This document shows, piece after piece, positions 45,260 to 54,305 of a DNA stretch of 64,000 bases. Origin of the DNA: Alistipes sp. (GTDB lineage Bacteria; Bacteroidota; Bacteroidia; Bacteroidales; Rikenellaceae). Both the position numbers and the translations under genes were made by a program. The stretch lies in assembly GCA_017629145.1 (NCBI GenBank), contig JAGBXR010000022.1, positions 1 through 64,000 of the forward strand. Direction: 5' to 3'. Below the pieces are notes generated by a model. That model was not told the DNA's origin and did no database searches. It saw nothing but the letters and a program-made list of their open reading frames with translations. Numbering within the stretch: position 1 is the first letter of the stretch; every line of letters starts with the position of its first letter.

Positions 45260-46075
45260 TTAATACTGCTCCTTCTCGTTGGGGAAGTCGCGGCTCTTCA
45301 CGTCGTCGACATAGTGGCCAACAGCCTCAAGAATTGTTGTGCCTACATCGGCATAGCGACGTAAGAAACGTGGTGAGAATGACTGGGTTATGCCGAGCAT
45401 ATCGTGTGCTACGAGTACCTGGCCGTCTGTAGCGCTACCAGCACCAATACCGATAGTTGGGATATGCAACTCCTCCGATACGCGCTTGCCCAGCTCCGCA
45501 GGAATCTTCTCCAAAACTACGGCGAAGCAGCCAGCCTCCTCAAGTAGCTTGGCGTCGCGGATGAGCTTATCTGCCTCCGACTTATCCTTGGCGCGTACGT
45601 TGTACGTGCCGAACTTGTGAATCGACTGTGGCATAAGTCCGAGGTGACCCATAACGGGGATACCTGCCGAGATGATGCGCTGCACCGACTCTAAAATCTC
45701 CTCGCCGCCCTCCATCTTAACTGCGTCGGCCTCGGTCTCCTTCATAATGCGGACTGCCGAGTCGAGAGCGAGCTTTGAGTTACCCTGGTATGTACCGAAA
45801 GGTAGGTCAACGACAACGAGTGCGCGCTCAACGGCACGTACTACAGACTTGGCGTGATATATCATCATATCGAGGGTGATGGGGAGTGTGGTCTCGAAGC
45901 CTGCCATCACATTTGCTGCTGAATCACCAACGAGGATAACGTCGATACCTGCCTTATCGACAATCTTTGCCATCGAGTAATCATACGATGTGAGCATTGC
46001 GATCTTCTCACCGCGCTGCTTCATCTCCGTAAGGCGAAGTGTTGTTACGGCTCTTACTGTACTTTCAACTGACAT
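45260..46075 (-). CDS. panB: 3-methyl-2-oxobutanoate hydroxymethyltransferase
   Basis: First committed enzyme of pantothenate synthesis, forming ketopantoate with methylene-tetrahydrofolate. It has 271 residues. Motifs: [26 protein letters not shown] (Mg2+ ligands among the Asp residues), [24 protein letters not shown] and [18 protein letters not shown]. It is transcribed alone; the rest of the pan pathway is not in view, but coaX, which uses the product, is at 27.4 kb. Confidence 0.96.
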   Translation of the reverse strand: MSVESTVRAVTTLRLTEMKQRGEKIAMLTSYDYSMAKIVDKAGIDVILVGDSAANVMAGFETTLPITLDMMIYHAKSVVRAVERALVVVDLPFGTYQGNSKLALDSAVRIMKETEADAVKMEGGEEILESVQRIISAGIPVMGHLGLMPQSIHKFGTYNVRAKDKSEADKLIRDAKLLEEAGCFAVVLEKIPAELGKRVSEELHIPTIGIGAGSATDGQVLVAHDMLGITQSFSPRFLRRYADVGTTILEAVGHYVDDVKSRDFPNEKEQY

Positions 46076-46105
46076 AGTTTACTGCTGTTTTGAGTTATAG
46101 TAGTG

Positions 46106-46113
46106 CAAAGATA
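46106..46113 (-). promoter_or_regulatory. -7 box of panB
   Basis: TATCTTTG on the minus strand, 31 nt before the panB start codon. Confidence 0.6.
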
Positions 46114-46229
46114 ACCAAATAAATGAAATTAGCGCTACACGATGGGAGAAATGTCGCTATGCAACCTGCGAAAAAAATCCATAACGCCGAAATCACTGTG
46201 GACAAAATGGTGAAAAATACATATATATA

Positions 46230-46260
46230 TTGTGTAAAATAAAAAAAAGTCGTATATTTG
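46230..46260 (+). promoter_or_regulatory. Promoter of rimP-nusA-infB
   Basis: TTG (46230-46232), a 20-nt spacer, then TATATTTG (46253-46260). It gives a leader of about 94 nt. Confidence 0.82.
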
Positions 46261-46280
46261 TGGCGTATTAGAGCGAAGGT

Positions 46281-46300
46281 AAGGGGACGGGAGTCCCCTT
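46281..46300 (+). promoter_or_regulatory. Hairpin in the rimP leader
   Basis: AAGGGGAC-GGGA-GTCCCCTT, a perfect 8-bp stem with a 4-nt loop, about 15 nt after the predicted start of transcription. The following ATTTCG is too poor in T for a strong terminator. It may stabilise the 5' end or attenuate. Confidence 0.6.
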
Positions 46301-46358
46301 ATTTCGTATCAAGAAGCGAAGCAATGACGAGTAAAGAATAGACGTAAATAGTAAGTAT

Positions 46359-46826
46359 ATGATTGATATTAACAAAGTTACAGAGATTGCCGAGCGCCAT
46401 TTGGCTGGTAGCGATATGTTCGTTGTCGAGTGTAAGGCTACGCCTATGGGCGAGATCGAGTTGCTTATCGACAGCGATACGGCAGTAAAATTGGAGGATT
46501 GCGCAGCACTCAACCGCGCAATCGAGGCAGAACTCGACCGCGAGGTTGAGGATTACTCGTTGATGGTTGCTTCGGCAGGTATTGGCTCGGAGCTTAAGCT
46601 TCTTCGCCAGTATCACAAGATTCTCGGCTCTTCGGTAGAGGTGCTCCTCAAGGATGGTATCAAACTTCTTGCAAAGCTCGAGAACGCCGATGAGCAGGGC
46701 ATAGCTATCTCTTACGAAGAGAAGCAACTTATCGAGGGCAAGAAGCGTAAGCAGACTGTGCAGGTGTCGAAAAGCTATGCTTGGGAGGAGATAAAGTATG
46801 TTAAAGAGTACCTCGACTTCAAGTAA
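46359..46826 (+). CDS. rimP: Ribosome maturation factor RimP
   Basis: Assists 30S subunit assembly. It has 155 residues with the two expected domains: N-terminal alpha/beta (ELLIDSDTAVKLEDCAALNRAI, then the SSAG-like motif VASAGIGSELKLLRQYHKILG) and the C-terminal SH3-like barrel (SVEVLLKDG to KYVKEYLDFK). It is first gene of the conserved rimP-nusA-infB operon. Its stop codon merges into a 128-nt palindromic element that separates it from nusA. Confidence 0.95.
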   Translation: MIDINKVTEIAERHLAGSDMFVVECKATPMGEIELLIDSDTAVKLEDCAALNRAIEAELDREVEDYSLMVASAGIGSELKLLRQYHKILGSSVEVLLKDGIKLLAKLENADEQGIAISYEEKQLIEGKKRKQTVQVSKSYAWEEIKYVKEYLDFK

Positions 46827-46953
46827 TTTGTTGTGATAAGGGGTCATCTACTGCCGCTAACGAATTATCTCAGCGATGGGCAGTACGCCTTAGTATAGCC
46901 CATCGCTTCGAAATTCGCCGAGCGTTGTATCTGACACCCTTCTAACAACAAAT
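46826..46953. repeat. Palindromic element, copy A (128 nt)
   Basis: Terminal arms ATTTGTTGT (46826-46834) and ACAACAAAT (46945-46953) enclose nested pairing: AAGGGGTCA against TGACACCCTT, CGAATT/AATTCG (46861-46866 with 46912-46917) and a perfect AGCGATGGGC/GCCCATCGCT stem (46872-46881 with 46898-46907), with TAC/GTA near the tip. The first base is the last base of the rimP stop. It shares ends, tip, length and position after a stop with copy B at 51.1 kb, while the middle differs. Confidence 0.75.
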
Positions 46954-47049
46954 CTTATTGTGCTGGGTGAGTGAAAATCGTGTATTAGCTATCAAAACTC
47001 ATAATACATCACAAACAAGACAAACTAATAAACAAAATATAAAATCGAA

Positions 47050-48282
47050 ATGAAGTACATTAATCTTATCAGCAATTTCGCTGAATTCAAAGAGTTGAAG
47101 AGCATTGACAACTCAACGCTTATCGGTGTGTTGGAGGATGTATTCCGCCACGCTTTGCAGAAGCAGTTCGAGAGCGACGAGAACTTCGACGTGATTATCA
47201 ATCCAGAGAAGGGTGACCTCGAGATCTGGCGTAACCGCAAGGTTGTGGAGGATGATATGTTGGAGGATGAGAACACAGAGATTGCACTCTCGGAGGTGAA
47301 GGCTATCGACGCATCTTACGATGTAGGTGACGAGTATGTAGACCAGATCGATATGACCAAGTTTGGTCGTCGTGCTGTGTTGTCACTCCGCCAGAACCTC
47401 GCATCGCGCATCCTCGACCTCGAGAAGGTCGCTCTCTTCGAGAAGTACTCGGAGAAGGTTGGTGAGATTGTCTCTGGCGAGGTTTACCAGGTATGGAAGA
47501 AGGAGGTATTGGTTCGCGACGACGAGGACAACGATCTCGTTTTGCCAAAGGGTGAGCAGATTCCTAACGATTTCTACCGCAAGGGTGACACCATCAAGGC
47601 TGTAGTTAAGAGCGTCGAGATGAACAACAACCAGCCTCGCATCATCCTTTCGCGTACCGACAACCAGTTCCTCGAGCGTCTCTTCGAGCAGGAGGTTCCC
47701 GAGATCTACGATGGTCTTATCACCATCAAGAAGATCGCACGTATTCCTGGCGAGCGTGCCAAGGTGGCTGTTGAGTCGTACGACGAGCGTATTGATCCAG
47801 TAGGTGCTTGTGTCGGTGTAAAGGGCTCACGTATCTACACCATCGTTAAGGAGTTGCGCAACGAGAATATCGATGTTGTAAACTACACAGCTAACACATC
47901 GCTTATGATTCAGCGCTCGTTGAATCCAGCAAAGGTTTCGACAATCACTATCGACGAGGAGCGTAAGACAGCTTCGGTATACCTCAAACCAGAGGAGGTA
48001 TCGTTGGCTATCGGTAAGGGTGGTCTTAACATCCGTCTCTCGAAGTTGCTCACTGGCTACGATATCGACGTATACCGCGAGATCGAGGAGGAGGACGTAG
48101 CATTGACAGAGTTTGCAGACGAGATCGAGGGTTGGGTTATCGACGCCCTCAAGAGCGCTGGTTGCGACACTGCGAAGAGCGTTCTCGAGCTATCTGTTGA
48201 GGAGATTGCACAGCGTGCCGACCTCGAGTTGGAGCAGGCAGAGGCTGTGGTGTCAATCCTCAAGGCAGAGTTCGAGGAGTAA
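47050..48282 (+). CDS. nusA: Transcription termination/antitermination factor NusA
   Basis: RNA polymerase-binding factor controlling pausing and termination. It has 410 residues: N-terminal polymerase-binding domain (1-130), S1 domain (about 133-200, VGEIVSGEVYQVWKKE), KH1 and KH2 (about 200-350; VGACVGVKGSRIYTIVKEL is the KH GxxG region), then a short acidic end. The C-terminal acidic repeats of E. coli NusA are absent, normal for many phyla. It is preceded by a 223-nt gap containing palindromic copy A and A/T-rich sequence without a clear own promoter. Confidence 0.96.
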   Translation: MKYINLISNFAEFKELKSIDNSTLIGVLEDVFRHALQKQFESDENFDVIINPEKGDLEIWRNRKVVEDDMLEDENTEIALSEVKAIDASYDVGDEYVDQIDMTKFGRRAVLSLRQNLASRILDLEKVALFEKYSEKVGEIVSGEVYQVWKKEVLVRDDEDNDLVLPKGEQIPNDFYRKGDTIKAVVKSVEMNNNQPRIILSRTDNQFLERLFEQEVPEIYDGLITIKKIARIPGERAKVAVESYDERIDPVGACVGVKGSRIYTIVKELRNENIDVVNYTANTSLMIQRSLNPAKVSTITIDEERKTASVYLKPEEVSLAIGKGGLNIRLSKLLTGYDIDVYREIEEEDVALTEFADEIEGWVIDALKSAGCDTAKSVLELSVEEIAQRADLELEQAEAVVSILKAEFEE

Positions 48283-48303
48283 AATGATAATGATTAATTA
48301 ACG

Positions 48304-48310
48304 AAAGGAG
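48304..48310 (+). promoter_or_regulatory. Shine-Dalgarno sequence before infB
   Basis: AAAGGAG, 6 nt before the infB ATG. It is one of only two clear SD sites I noticed in the window, the other being at mfd. Confidence 0.65.
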
Positions 48311-48316
48311 ATATAG

Positions 48317-51073
48317 ATGGATAATAGCAAGAAGATAAGGCTGATACAGGTTGCAAAAGAGTTTAAGGTGGGTTTCAATACACTTGCAGACTTCTTGCAG
48401 CGTAAAGGCCTGCAGAGCGATTGCTCGCCATCTTCACCAGTATCGGCAGAGGTTTATGCCGTATTGGAGAAGGAGTTTGGTGGCAATAAGCAGTCGGGCA
48501 ACGAGCGCAACACCATTCGTGAGCGCATTCAGCAGAAGGGTTCGGTGAGCATCAACTCACAGGATAAGAGCGAGGATGAGGAGGACGAGGTAGTCATCAA
48601 GAGCAACGTGATTAGCGTTAAGGATGAGGTGCGTGGTCCAAAGATTCTCGGTAAGATCGACCTCGGTGGCAAGAAGCCTGCGCCAAAGGCTGAGGTTAAG
48701 CCAGAGCCAAAGCCAGAGCCAAAGGTTGAGCCAAAGGTTGAGCCAAAGCCAGAGCCAAAGGTTGAGGTTAAGCCAGAGCCAAAGCCAGCGCCAGCACCAA
48801 AGGCAGAGCCAAAGGTTGAGGCAGCGAAGCCTGCGGAGGAGCCACAGGCAGAGCCAAAGCGCGACTCGGTATTCCGTCCACAGATTGAGCAGCTCGGTGG
48901 TCCAAAGATTCTCGGTACAATGGATGTATCGAATATGGTACCTGGTGGCAAGCACAAGCGTAAGCGTCTCGACAAGGAGAAGGTAGACGTTACGAAGGCA
49001 GGCAAGAATGGCGGTAAGCCAGAGAAGGGTGGCCAGAAGGGAGAGAACAACTCGAACAAGGGTAACAACCAGCAGCAGGGTGGTGGCAATAACCAGCAGC
49101 CTAACAATAAGAAGCAGGCAAAGCAGCAGAAGAAGCAGGAGAAGCAGCAGCCAAAGCCAATTGTACGTCCAGAGGTGTCAGACGAGGAGGTACAGAAGCA
49201 GATTAAGGATACTTTGGCACGTCTTACAGCCAAGGGTACAAAGTCGAAGGGTGCGAAGTATCGTAAGGAGAAGCGCGAGGAGGTTCGCGAGCGAATGAAC
49301 GAGGAGATCGAGCGCGAGGAGATGGAGCGCAGCGTGCTCAAGGTTACGGAGTTCGTAACTGTGAGCGAGCTCGCTACAATGATGAGCGTATCGCCTATGG
49401 AGGTTATCTCGGCGTGTATGAACCTCGGTCTTATGGTATCTATTAACCAGCGTCTCGATGCCGAGGCTTTGGTAGTAGTTGCCGAGGAGTTTGGCTTCAC
49501 CGTAGAGTTCGTATCGGTTGAGATTCAGGAGGCTATAGAGAGCGATACCGACACCGAGGAGGAGCTCGTATCGCGTCCACCTATTGTTACGGTAATGGGT
49601 CACGTAGACCACGGTAAGACATCGCTCTTGGATAACATCCGTAAGACAAACGTTACAGCAGGCGAGGCTGGTGGTATCACACAGCACATCGGTGCATACT
49701 CTGTAGAGCTTAACGGTCAGAAGATTACCTTCCTCGATACCCCAGGTCACGAGGCCTTTACGGCAATGCGTGCGCGTGGTGCAAAGATGACCGACGTAGC
49801 TATCATCATCGTGGCTGCCGACGACAGCGTGATGCCACAGACTGTCGAGGCCATCAACCACGCATCGGCAGCAGGTGTGCCTATGGTATTCGCTATCAAC
49901 AAGATGGATAAGCCACAGGCAAATGCTGACCACATCCGTGAGCAGCTCTCGCAGATGAACATCCTCGTTGAGGACTGGGGCGGTAAGTACCAGTGCCAGG
50001 AGGTATCTGCAAAGAAGGGTATGAATCTCGATAAGCTCTTGGAGAAGGTACTCCTCGAGGCCGAGATGTTGGAGCTCAAGGCTAATCCTGACCGTCGTGC
50101 AACAGGTGCCGTTATCGAGTCGATGTTGGATAAGGGTCGTGGCTACGTAGCAACAATTATGGTTCAGAACGGTACACTCCGTGTGGGTGATGTCCTTCTT
50201 TCGGGTACATATACGGGTCGTGTTAAGGCTATGTTCGATGAGAATGGTAAGAAGGTTACCGAGGCAGGTCCATCAACACCTGTTCAGGTACTCGGTCTTA
50301 ACGGTGCACCACAGGCGGGTGATACCTTCAACGTGATGGAGGATGACCGCTCGGCACGAGAGATTGCCAACAAGCGTGAGCAGTTGCAGCGTATGCAGGG
50401 TATTATGACCCAGAAGCACGTGACACTCGATGAGATTGGTCGTCGTATTGCTATCGGCTCGTTCAAGGAGCTTAACATCATCGTTAAGGGTGACGTGGAC
50501 GGTTCGGTTGAGGCTATGACAGGCTCACTCATCAAGCTCTCTAAGGAGACTGTTCAGGTGAATGTCATCCACTCGGCAGTAGGTCAGATTTCGGAGTCAG
50601 ACGTTTTGCTCGCGGCGGCATCAAATGCTATTATCGTGGGCTTCCAGGTGCGTCCTTCGGCTGCGGCGCGTAAGGCTGCTGAGAAGGAACAGATTGATAT
50701 ACGTCTTTACTCAATCATCTACGACGCAATCAACGAGATTAAGGATGCTATTGAGGGTATGCTTGAGCCAGTTATGCGCGAGGAGATCGTATGCTCTACT
50801 GAGGTATTGGAGACCTTCAAGATTTCGAAGGTGGGTACTGTTGCAGGATGTGTCGTGCGTGAGGGTAAGATGCAGCGCAACACGCCTATCCGTGTTATCC
50901 GCGACGGTATCGTTATCTACACAGGTAAGCTCGGCTCATTGCGTCGTTTCAAGGACGATGTCAAGGAGGTTACTGTTGGTCAGGACTGCGGTTTGAACAT
51001 CGAGTCGTACAACGATATCAAGGTTGGCGATATTATCGAGGGTTACGAGCAGGTTGAGGTAAAGCGCAAATAG
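48317..51073 (+). CDS. infB: Translation initiation factor IF-2
   Basis: GTPase that brings fMet-tRNA to the 30S subunit and promotes subunit joining. It has 918 residues. An N-terminal winged domain (1-50, [20 protein letters not shown]) is followed by a long charged linker with Lys-Pro-Glu-Pro repeats (about 120-180) and an Asn/Gln-rich stretch (about 230-280), then IF2-N (near 345) and the G domain: [30 protein letters not shown]. It ends with domains II-IV. The linker is the variable part of this protein. Palindromic copy B begins 1-2 nt after the stop. Confidence 0.97.
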   Translation: MDNSKKIRLIQVAKEFKVGFNTLADFLQRKGLQSDCSPSSPVSAEVYAVLEKEFGGNKQSGNERNTIRERIQQKGSVSINSQDKSEDEEDEVVIKSNVISVKDEVRGPKILGKIDLGGKKPAPKAEVKPEPKPEPKVEPKVEPKPEPKVEVKPEPKPAPAPKAEPKVEAAKPAEEPQAEPKRDSVFRPQIEQLGGPKILGTMDVSNMVPGGKHKRKRLDKEKVDVTKAGKNGGKPEKGGQKGENNSNKGNNQQQGGGNNQQPNNKKQAKQQKKQEKQQPKPIVRPEVSDEEVQKQIKDTLARLTAKGTKSKGAKYRKEKREEVRERMNEEIEREEMERSVLKVTEFVTVSELATMMSVSPMEVISACMNLGLMVSINQRLDAEALVVVAEEFGFTVEFVSVEIQEAIESDTDTEEELVSRPPIVTVMGHVDHGKTSLLDNIRKTNVTAGEAGGITQHIGAYSVELNGQKITFLDTPGHEAFTAMRARGAKMTDVAIIIVAADDSVMPQTVEAINHASAAGVPMVFAINKMDKPQANADHIREQLSQMNILVEDWGGKYQCQEVSAKKGMNLDKLLEKVLLEAEMLELKANPDRRATGAVIESMLDKGRGYVATIMVQNGTLRVGDVLLSGTYTGRVKAMFDENGKKVTEAGPSTPVQVLGLNGAPQAGDTFNVMEDDRSAREIANKREQLQRMQGIMTQKHVTLDEIGRRIAIGSFKELNIIVKGDVDGSVEAMTGSLIKLSKETVQVNVIHSAVGQISESDVLLAAASNAIIVGFQVRPSAAARKAAEKEQIDIRLYSIIYDAINEIKDAIEGMLEPVMREEIVCSTEVLETFKISKVGTVAGCVVREGKMQRNTPIRVIRDGIVIYTGKLGSLRRFKDDVKEVTVGQDCGLNIESYNDIKVGDIIEGYEQVEVKRK

Positions 51074-51074
51074 T

Positions 51075-51203
51075 TAATTTGTTGTGATAGCAGGCGATCT
51101 GCGGCATTGGGCTTGTGGTTGAAGTGCTCACATACGTCGAGTATGCTCCGCTTTCAACCACTGCGACCCACTACCGCATATCACCTACTCAAACAACAAA
51201 TTA
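51075..51203. repeat. Palindromic element, copy B (about 129 nt)
   Basis: Terminal arms TAATTTGTTGT (51075-51085) and ACAACAAATTA (51193-51203) enclose imperfect pairing of GATCTGCGG and TTGGG with CCCACTACCGCATATC, an inner GTGGTTGAA/TTCAACCAC stem (51115-51123 with 51153-51161), and CATAC/GTATG at the tip (51131-51135 with 51141-51145). Like copy A it directly follows a stop codon and starts with TTTGTTGTGATA. Confidence 0.75.
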
Positions 51204-51262
51204 GGCTAACGCTTATATAAATTGAGAATTACAACAATTACCTAAAAATAAAACTTAAAGAG

Positions 51263-52579
51263 ATGAACAACATTAAGTTTACTACTGCAGCCGAGGCTGT
51301 AAAGTGCATCAAGTCGGGTGATCATATTCACCTCAGTTCAGTGGCTTCAGCTCCACAGTGCCTCATTAAGGCAATGTGCGATCGTGGCCGCAATGGCGAG
51401 TTCAAGGATGTACACATCCACCACCTCCACACCGAGGGTCCAGCACCTTATGCTGAGCCAGAGTTCGAGGGCGTATTCCAGCTCGACTCATTCTTCGTAG
51501 GTGGCAACGTGCGTAAGGTGACACAGGCAGGTTATGCTGATTATATTCCAATCTTCCTCTCGGAGACGCAGAAGCTTTATCGTTCTGGCGCAGTGCCTTG
51601 TAACGTGGCTATGATTCAGGTATCTCGTCCCGACAAGCACGGTTACGTATCTCTCGGTACATCGGTAGATGCTACTTTGGCAGCTGTTGAGTGTGCAGAT
51701 CACGTTATCGCTGTTGTCAACAAGTATGTTCCTCGTTCGTTCGGTGACGCTATGATTCACAGCTCGAAGATTGACTTCTTCGTAGAGGACGACCAGCCAC
51801 TCGAGGAGGCTCACTTCACAACACCTGACGAGGTGGAGACAAAGATCGGTAACCTCTGTGCAGGTCTTATCGAGGATGGCGCAACACTCCAGATGGGTAT
51901 CGGTGCTATTCCTAACGCAGTTCTCGCACAGCTCGGCAACCACAAGAACCTTGGTGTTCACACCGAGATGTTCGCAGATGGTGTACTTCCTCTCGTAGAG
52001 AAGGGCGTAATCAACGGTGCTGCAAAGAATATCGATAAGGGTAAGATGGTCTCTACATTCCTTATGGGTTCACAGAAGGTTTACGACTTCATCGATGACA
52101 ACCCAGGCGTACTTATGATGGACGTAGGCTACACCAACGATCCATTCATCATCTCGAAGAACGACAAGGTTACAGCTATCAACTCTGCACTTCAGGTAGA
52201 TATCACAGGTCAGGTATGCGCTGACTCTTTGGGCCGTAAGTTCTACTCTGGTGTTGGTGGCCAGGTAGACTTCATCTATGGTGCATCACTCTCGAAGGGT
52301 GGTAAGGCTATCATCGCTATGCCTTCAATCACTAACAAGGGTATCTCGAAGATCTCTGATGTTCTTACCGAGGGTTCAGGTGTAGTTACCACTCGTAACC
52401 ACATCCACTGGTTCGTAACAGAGAACGGTGCTGTAGATCTCTATGGTAAGAGCCTTCAGGAGCGTGCTCGTCTCATCATCTCTGTAGCTCACCCATCAGC
52501 ACAGGAGGAGCTCGACCGTGCAGCATTTAACCGCTACGGTTCACACCACCACTATATTAAGGGCTATATGAAGAAGTAA
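51263..52579 (+). CDS. Acetyl-CoA hydrolase/transferase family CoA-transferase
   Basis: A 438-residue class I CoA-transferase of the 4-hydroxybutyrate / acetate / succinate CoA-transferase group. The catalytic Glu is in HTEMFADGV (near 237), with the oxyanion region GIGAIPNAVL before it and GVGGQVDF after. Such enzymes move CoA between acetate, propionate, succinate or butyrate in anaerobic fermentation; which one cannot be told. Codon use suggests strong expression. It is separated from infB by copy B and 60 further nt, without an obvious promoter box, and ends at a strong terminator. Confidence 0.9.
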   Translation: MNNIKFTTAAEAVKCIKSGDHIHLSSVASAPQCLIKAMCDRGRNGEFKDVHIHHLHTEGPAPYAEPEFEGVFQLDSFFVGGNVRKVTQAGYADYIPIFLSETQKLYRSGAVPCNVAMIQVSRPDKHGYVSLGTSVDATLAAVECADHVIAVVNKYVPRSFGDAMIHSSKIDFFVEDDQPLEEAHFTTPDEVETKIGNLCAGLIEDGATLQMGIGAIPNAVLAQLGNHKNLGVHTEMFADGVLPLVEKGVINGAAKNIDKGKMVSTFLMGSQKVYDFIDDNPGVLMMDVGYTNDPFIISKNDKVTAINSALQVDITGQVCADSLGRKFYSGVGGQVDFIYGASLSKGGKAIIAMPSITNKGISKISDVLTEGSGVVTTRNHIHWFVTENGAVDLYGKSLQERARLIISVAHPSAQEELDRAAFNRYGSHHHYIKGYMKK

Positions 52580-52606
52580 TCCCTAATGTAGGACATTGCA
52601 TAACGT

Positions 52607-52637
52607 AAGGCTTTCTCTTCGGAGAAGGCCTTTTTTT
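52607..52637 (+). terminator. Terminator of the CoA-transferase gene
   Basis: An 11-bp stem (52607-52617 with 52622-52632, one G-U) has a TTCG tetraloop and is followed by a run of T. Confidence 0.92.
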
Positions 52638-52646
52638 AGCCCTTAA

Positions 52647-52708
52647 TATAGTGGTGGTGAACCACCTATATTTACATTCCCTCCAAACCTCCCTTTGACA
52701 AAGGGAGG
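52647..52708. repeat. Two palindromes in the CoA-transferase / pgi gap
   Basis: An imperfect hairpin (TATA...GGTGG with CCACCTATA, 52647-52670) is followed by CCTCCCTTT-GAC-AAAGGGAGG (52688-52708). The second is a perfect 9-bp palindrome of a kind seen as dispersed repeats in Bacteroidetes genomes (from memory). No coding potential. Confidence 0.6.
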
Positions 52709-52752
52709 CTTGTTTCTGTTGTCGCTATTAGAGAGGTTGCTTTTGACTCCAA

Positions 52753-52856
52753 AGAGAATTTAGGGAAATTAGAGAATTTAGGGAGATTAGTGTTCAAGTT
52801 TCTAAATTCCTTAAACTCCCTAAACTCCTTAACCTCCCTAAAATCTCTAATTTCAC
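52753..52856. repeat. Inverted arrays of 9-nt tandem repeats
   Basis: Left arm 52753-52790 is four units of the type AGRGAAATT/AGGGAGATT plus two bases. Right arm 52803-52856 is six units of the type TAAACTCCC/TAAATTCCT, the reverse complement of the left unit. The period is exactly 9 in both arms, so the arms can form a long hairpin with a 12-nt loop. The minus-strand frame reads as repeated Lys/Arg-Glu-Phe triplets, an artefact of the 9-nt period. Confidence 0.75.
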
Positions 52857-52870
52857 TATTACTTAACAAC

Positions 52871-52904
52871 AAAAATCCCCCGAAGCCGTAGCTTCGAGGG
52901 ATTT
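52871..52904 (-). terminator. Terminator of pgi
   Basis: Stem AAATCCC-C-CGAAGC with GCTTCG-A-GGGATTT (one mismatch), 4-nt loop CGTA, followed on the minus strand by TTTTTGTTG. Confidence 0.85.
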
Positions 52905-52922
52905 CTATATATATACTTAAGA

Positions 52923-54254
52923 CTACAAACGAGCCTTGATTGCCTTTGACTCCTCCTCGTAACCTGGCTTATCCAGGAGTGCGAACATATTCTTCTTATA
53001 AGCCTCAACACCTGGCTGGTTGAATGGGTTAACACCGAGCATATAGCCGCTGATACCGCAACCCTTCTCGAAGAAGTAGAGCAACTGACCGATAGTGCGC
53101 TCGTCGATGCGCTCAATCTCGATAAGCATATTAGGTACGCCACCATCAACGTGTGCGATACGTACGCCAAGCTCTGCCATCTTGTTGATCTCCGAAAGAC
53201 GCTTGCCAGTCAAGAAGTTAAGACCATCGAGGTTAGCCTCGTCTGCCTCAACCTTAACCTCATACTTCGAGTTCTTAACCGAGATGATAGTCTCGAACAA
53301 GGTGCGCTCACCCTCCTGGATATACTGACCCATAGAGTGAAGATCCGCAGTAAGTGTTACGCTTGCAGGGAAGATACCCTTACCGTCCTTACCCTCAGAC
53401 TCGCCGTAGAGCTGCTTCCACCACTCTGCGATATACTGCAACTTTGGCTCGTACGAACCAAGGATCTCGATCTTCTTGCCAGCCTTGTACAACTCGTTGC
53501 GCACGATAGCGTACTGAGCTGCAGGGTTTTGCTCGATAGGTGTAGCCTCCGATGTGAGACGCTCCATATCGCGTGCACCCTCAACGAATGCCTCAACATC
53601 AACACCTGCAACAGCCAATGGGAGAAGACCTACGGGTGAGAGTACAGAGTAGCGACCACCCACGTTGTCCTCGATAACGAATGTAGGGTAGCCCTCCTGT
53701 GTCGCGAGGGTCTTGAGAGCACCACGTGCCTTGTCTGTGATAGCTACGATGCGCTCTGCTGCCTCAGCCTTGCCATAGCGACGCTCCAACTCGGCTTTGA
53801 TAAGGCGGAAGGCGATAGCTGGCTCGGTTGTAGTACCCGACTTCGAGATTACGATAGCAGCTACCGAGTAATCCTTGATAGCATCCATAAGCTCGTAGGT
53901 GTAATCCTCCGAGATGTTCTCACCGGCGAACACCACAGTAGGGTTATCCTTCTGCTTCTTCAACGACTCGAAAGAGTTGCTCATAGCCTCCAAAACAGCC
54001 TTTGCACCGAGGTACGAACCACCGATACCAATGCAGATAACCACCTCGGCACGCTCGCGCAATTTCTGCGCTACAGCCTTGATTTCGGCAAGCTCCGCAT
54101 CGCTAATCGAAGTAGGGAGATTTACCCATCCAAGGAAGTCGTTGCCAGCACCCTCGCCCGAGTGAAGAAGGGCGTTGGCGCGTGCTGCCTCATTAAGCAT
54201 ATCGCTTGTAATCTGTACGCCTGAATGTGCGGCGTTAAACTTGATAAGTTCCAT
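52923..54254 (-). CDS. pgi: Glucose-6-phosphate isomerase
   Basis: Interconverts glucose 6-phosphate and fructose 6-phosphate. Its 443 residues are the short bacterial form. Motifs: [35 protein letters not shown] (the SIS phosphate loop), the catalytic Glu/His regions [19 protein letters not shown] and [11 protein letters not shown], and [19 protein letters not shown] near the end. It is second gene after gpsA, with a 51-nt gap, a pairing conserved in Bacteroidales. Confidence 0.96.
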   Translation of the reverse strand: MELIKFNAAHSGVQITSDMLNEAARANALLHSGEGAGNDFLGWVNLPTSISDAELAEIKAVAQKLRERAEVVICIGIGGSYLGAKAVLEAMSNSFESLKKQKDNPTVVFAGENISEDYTYELMDAIKDYSVAAIVISKSGTTTEPAIAFRLIKAELERRYGKAEAAERIVAITDKARGALKTLATQEGYPTFVIEDNVGGRYSVLSPVGLLPLAVAGVDVEAFVEGARDMERLTSEATPIEQNPAAQYAIVRNELYKAGKKIEILGSYEPKLQYIAEWWKQLYGESEGKDGKGIFPASVTLTADLHSMGQYIQEGERTLFETIISVKNSKYEVKVEADEANLDGLNFLTGKRLSEINKMAELGVRIAHVDGGVPNMLIEIERIDERTIGQLLYFFEKGCGISGYMLGVNPFNQPGVEAYKKNMFALLDKPGYEEESKAIKARL

Positions 54255-54305
54255 AATGTCAATATTTTATAATTTACGTTAGTTCATTGTATTTTGCGTC
54301 TTAGA

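Noticed and set aside
52672..52872. 66-residue minus-strand ORF rich in Glu-Phe triplets
   Set aside because: Generated by the 9-nt tandem repeats and a palindrome; no start context and no natural protein character.
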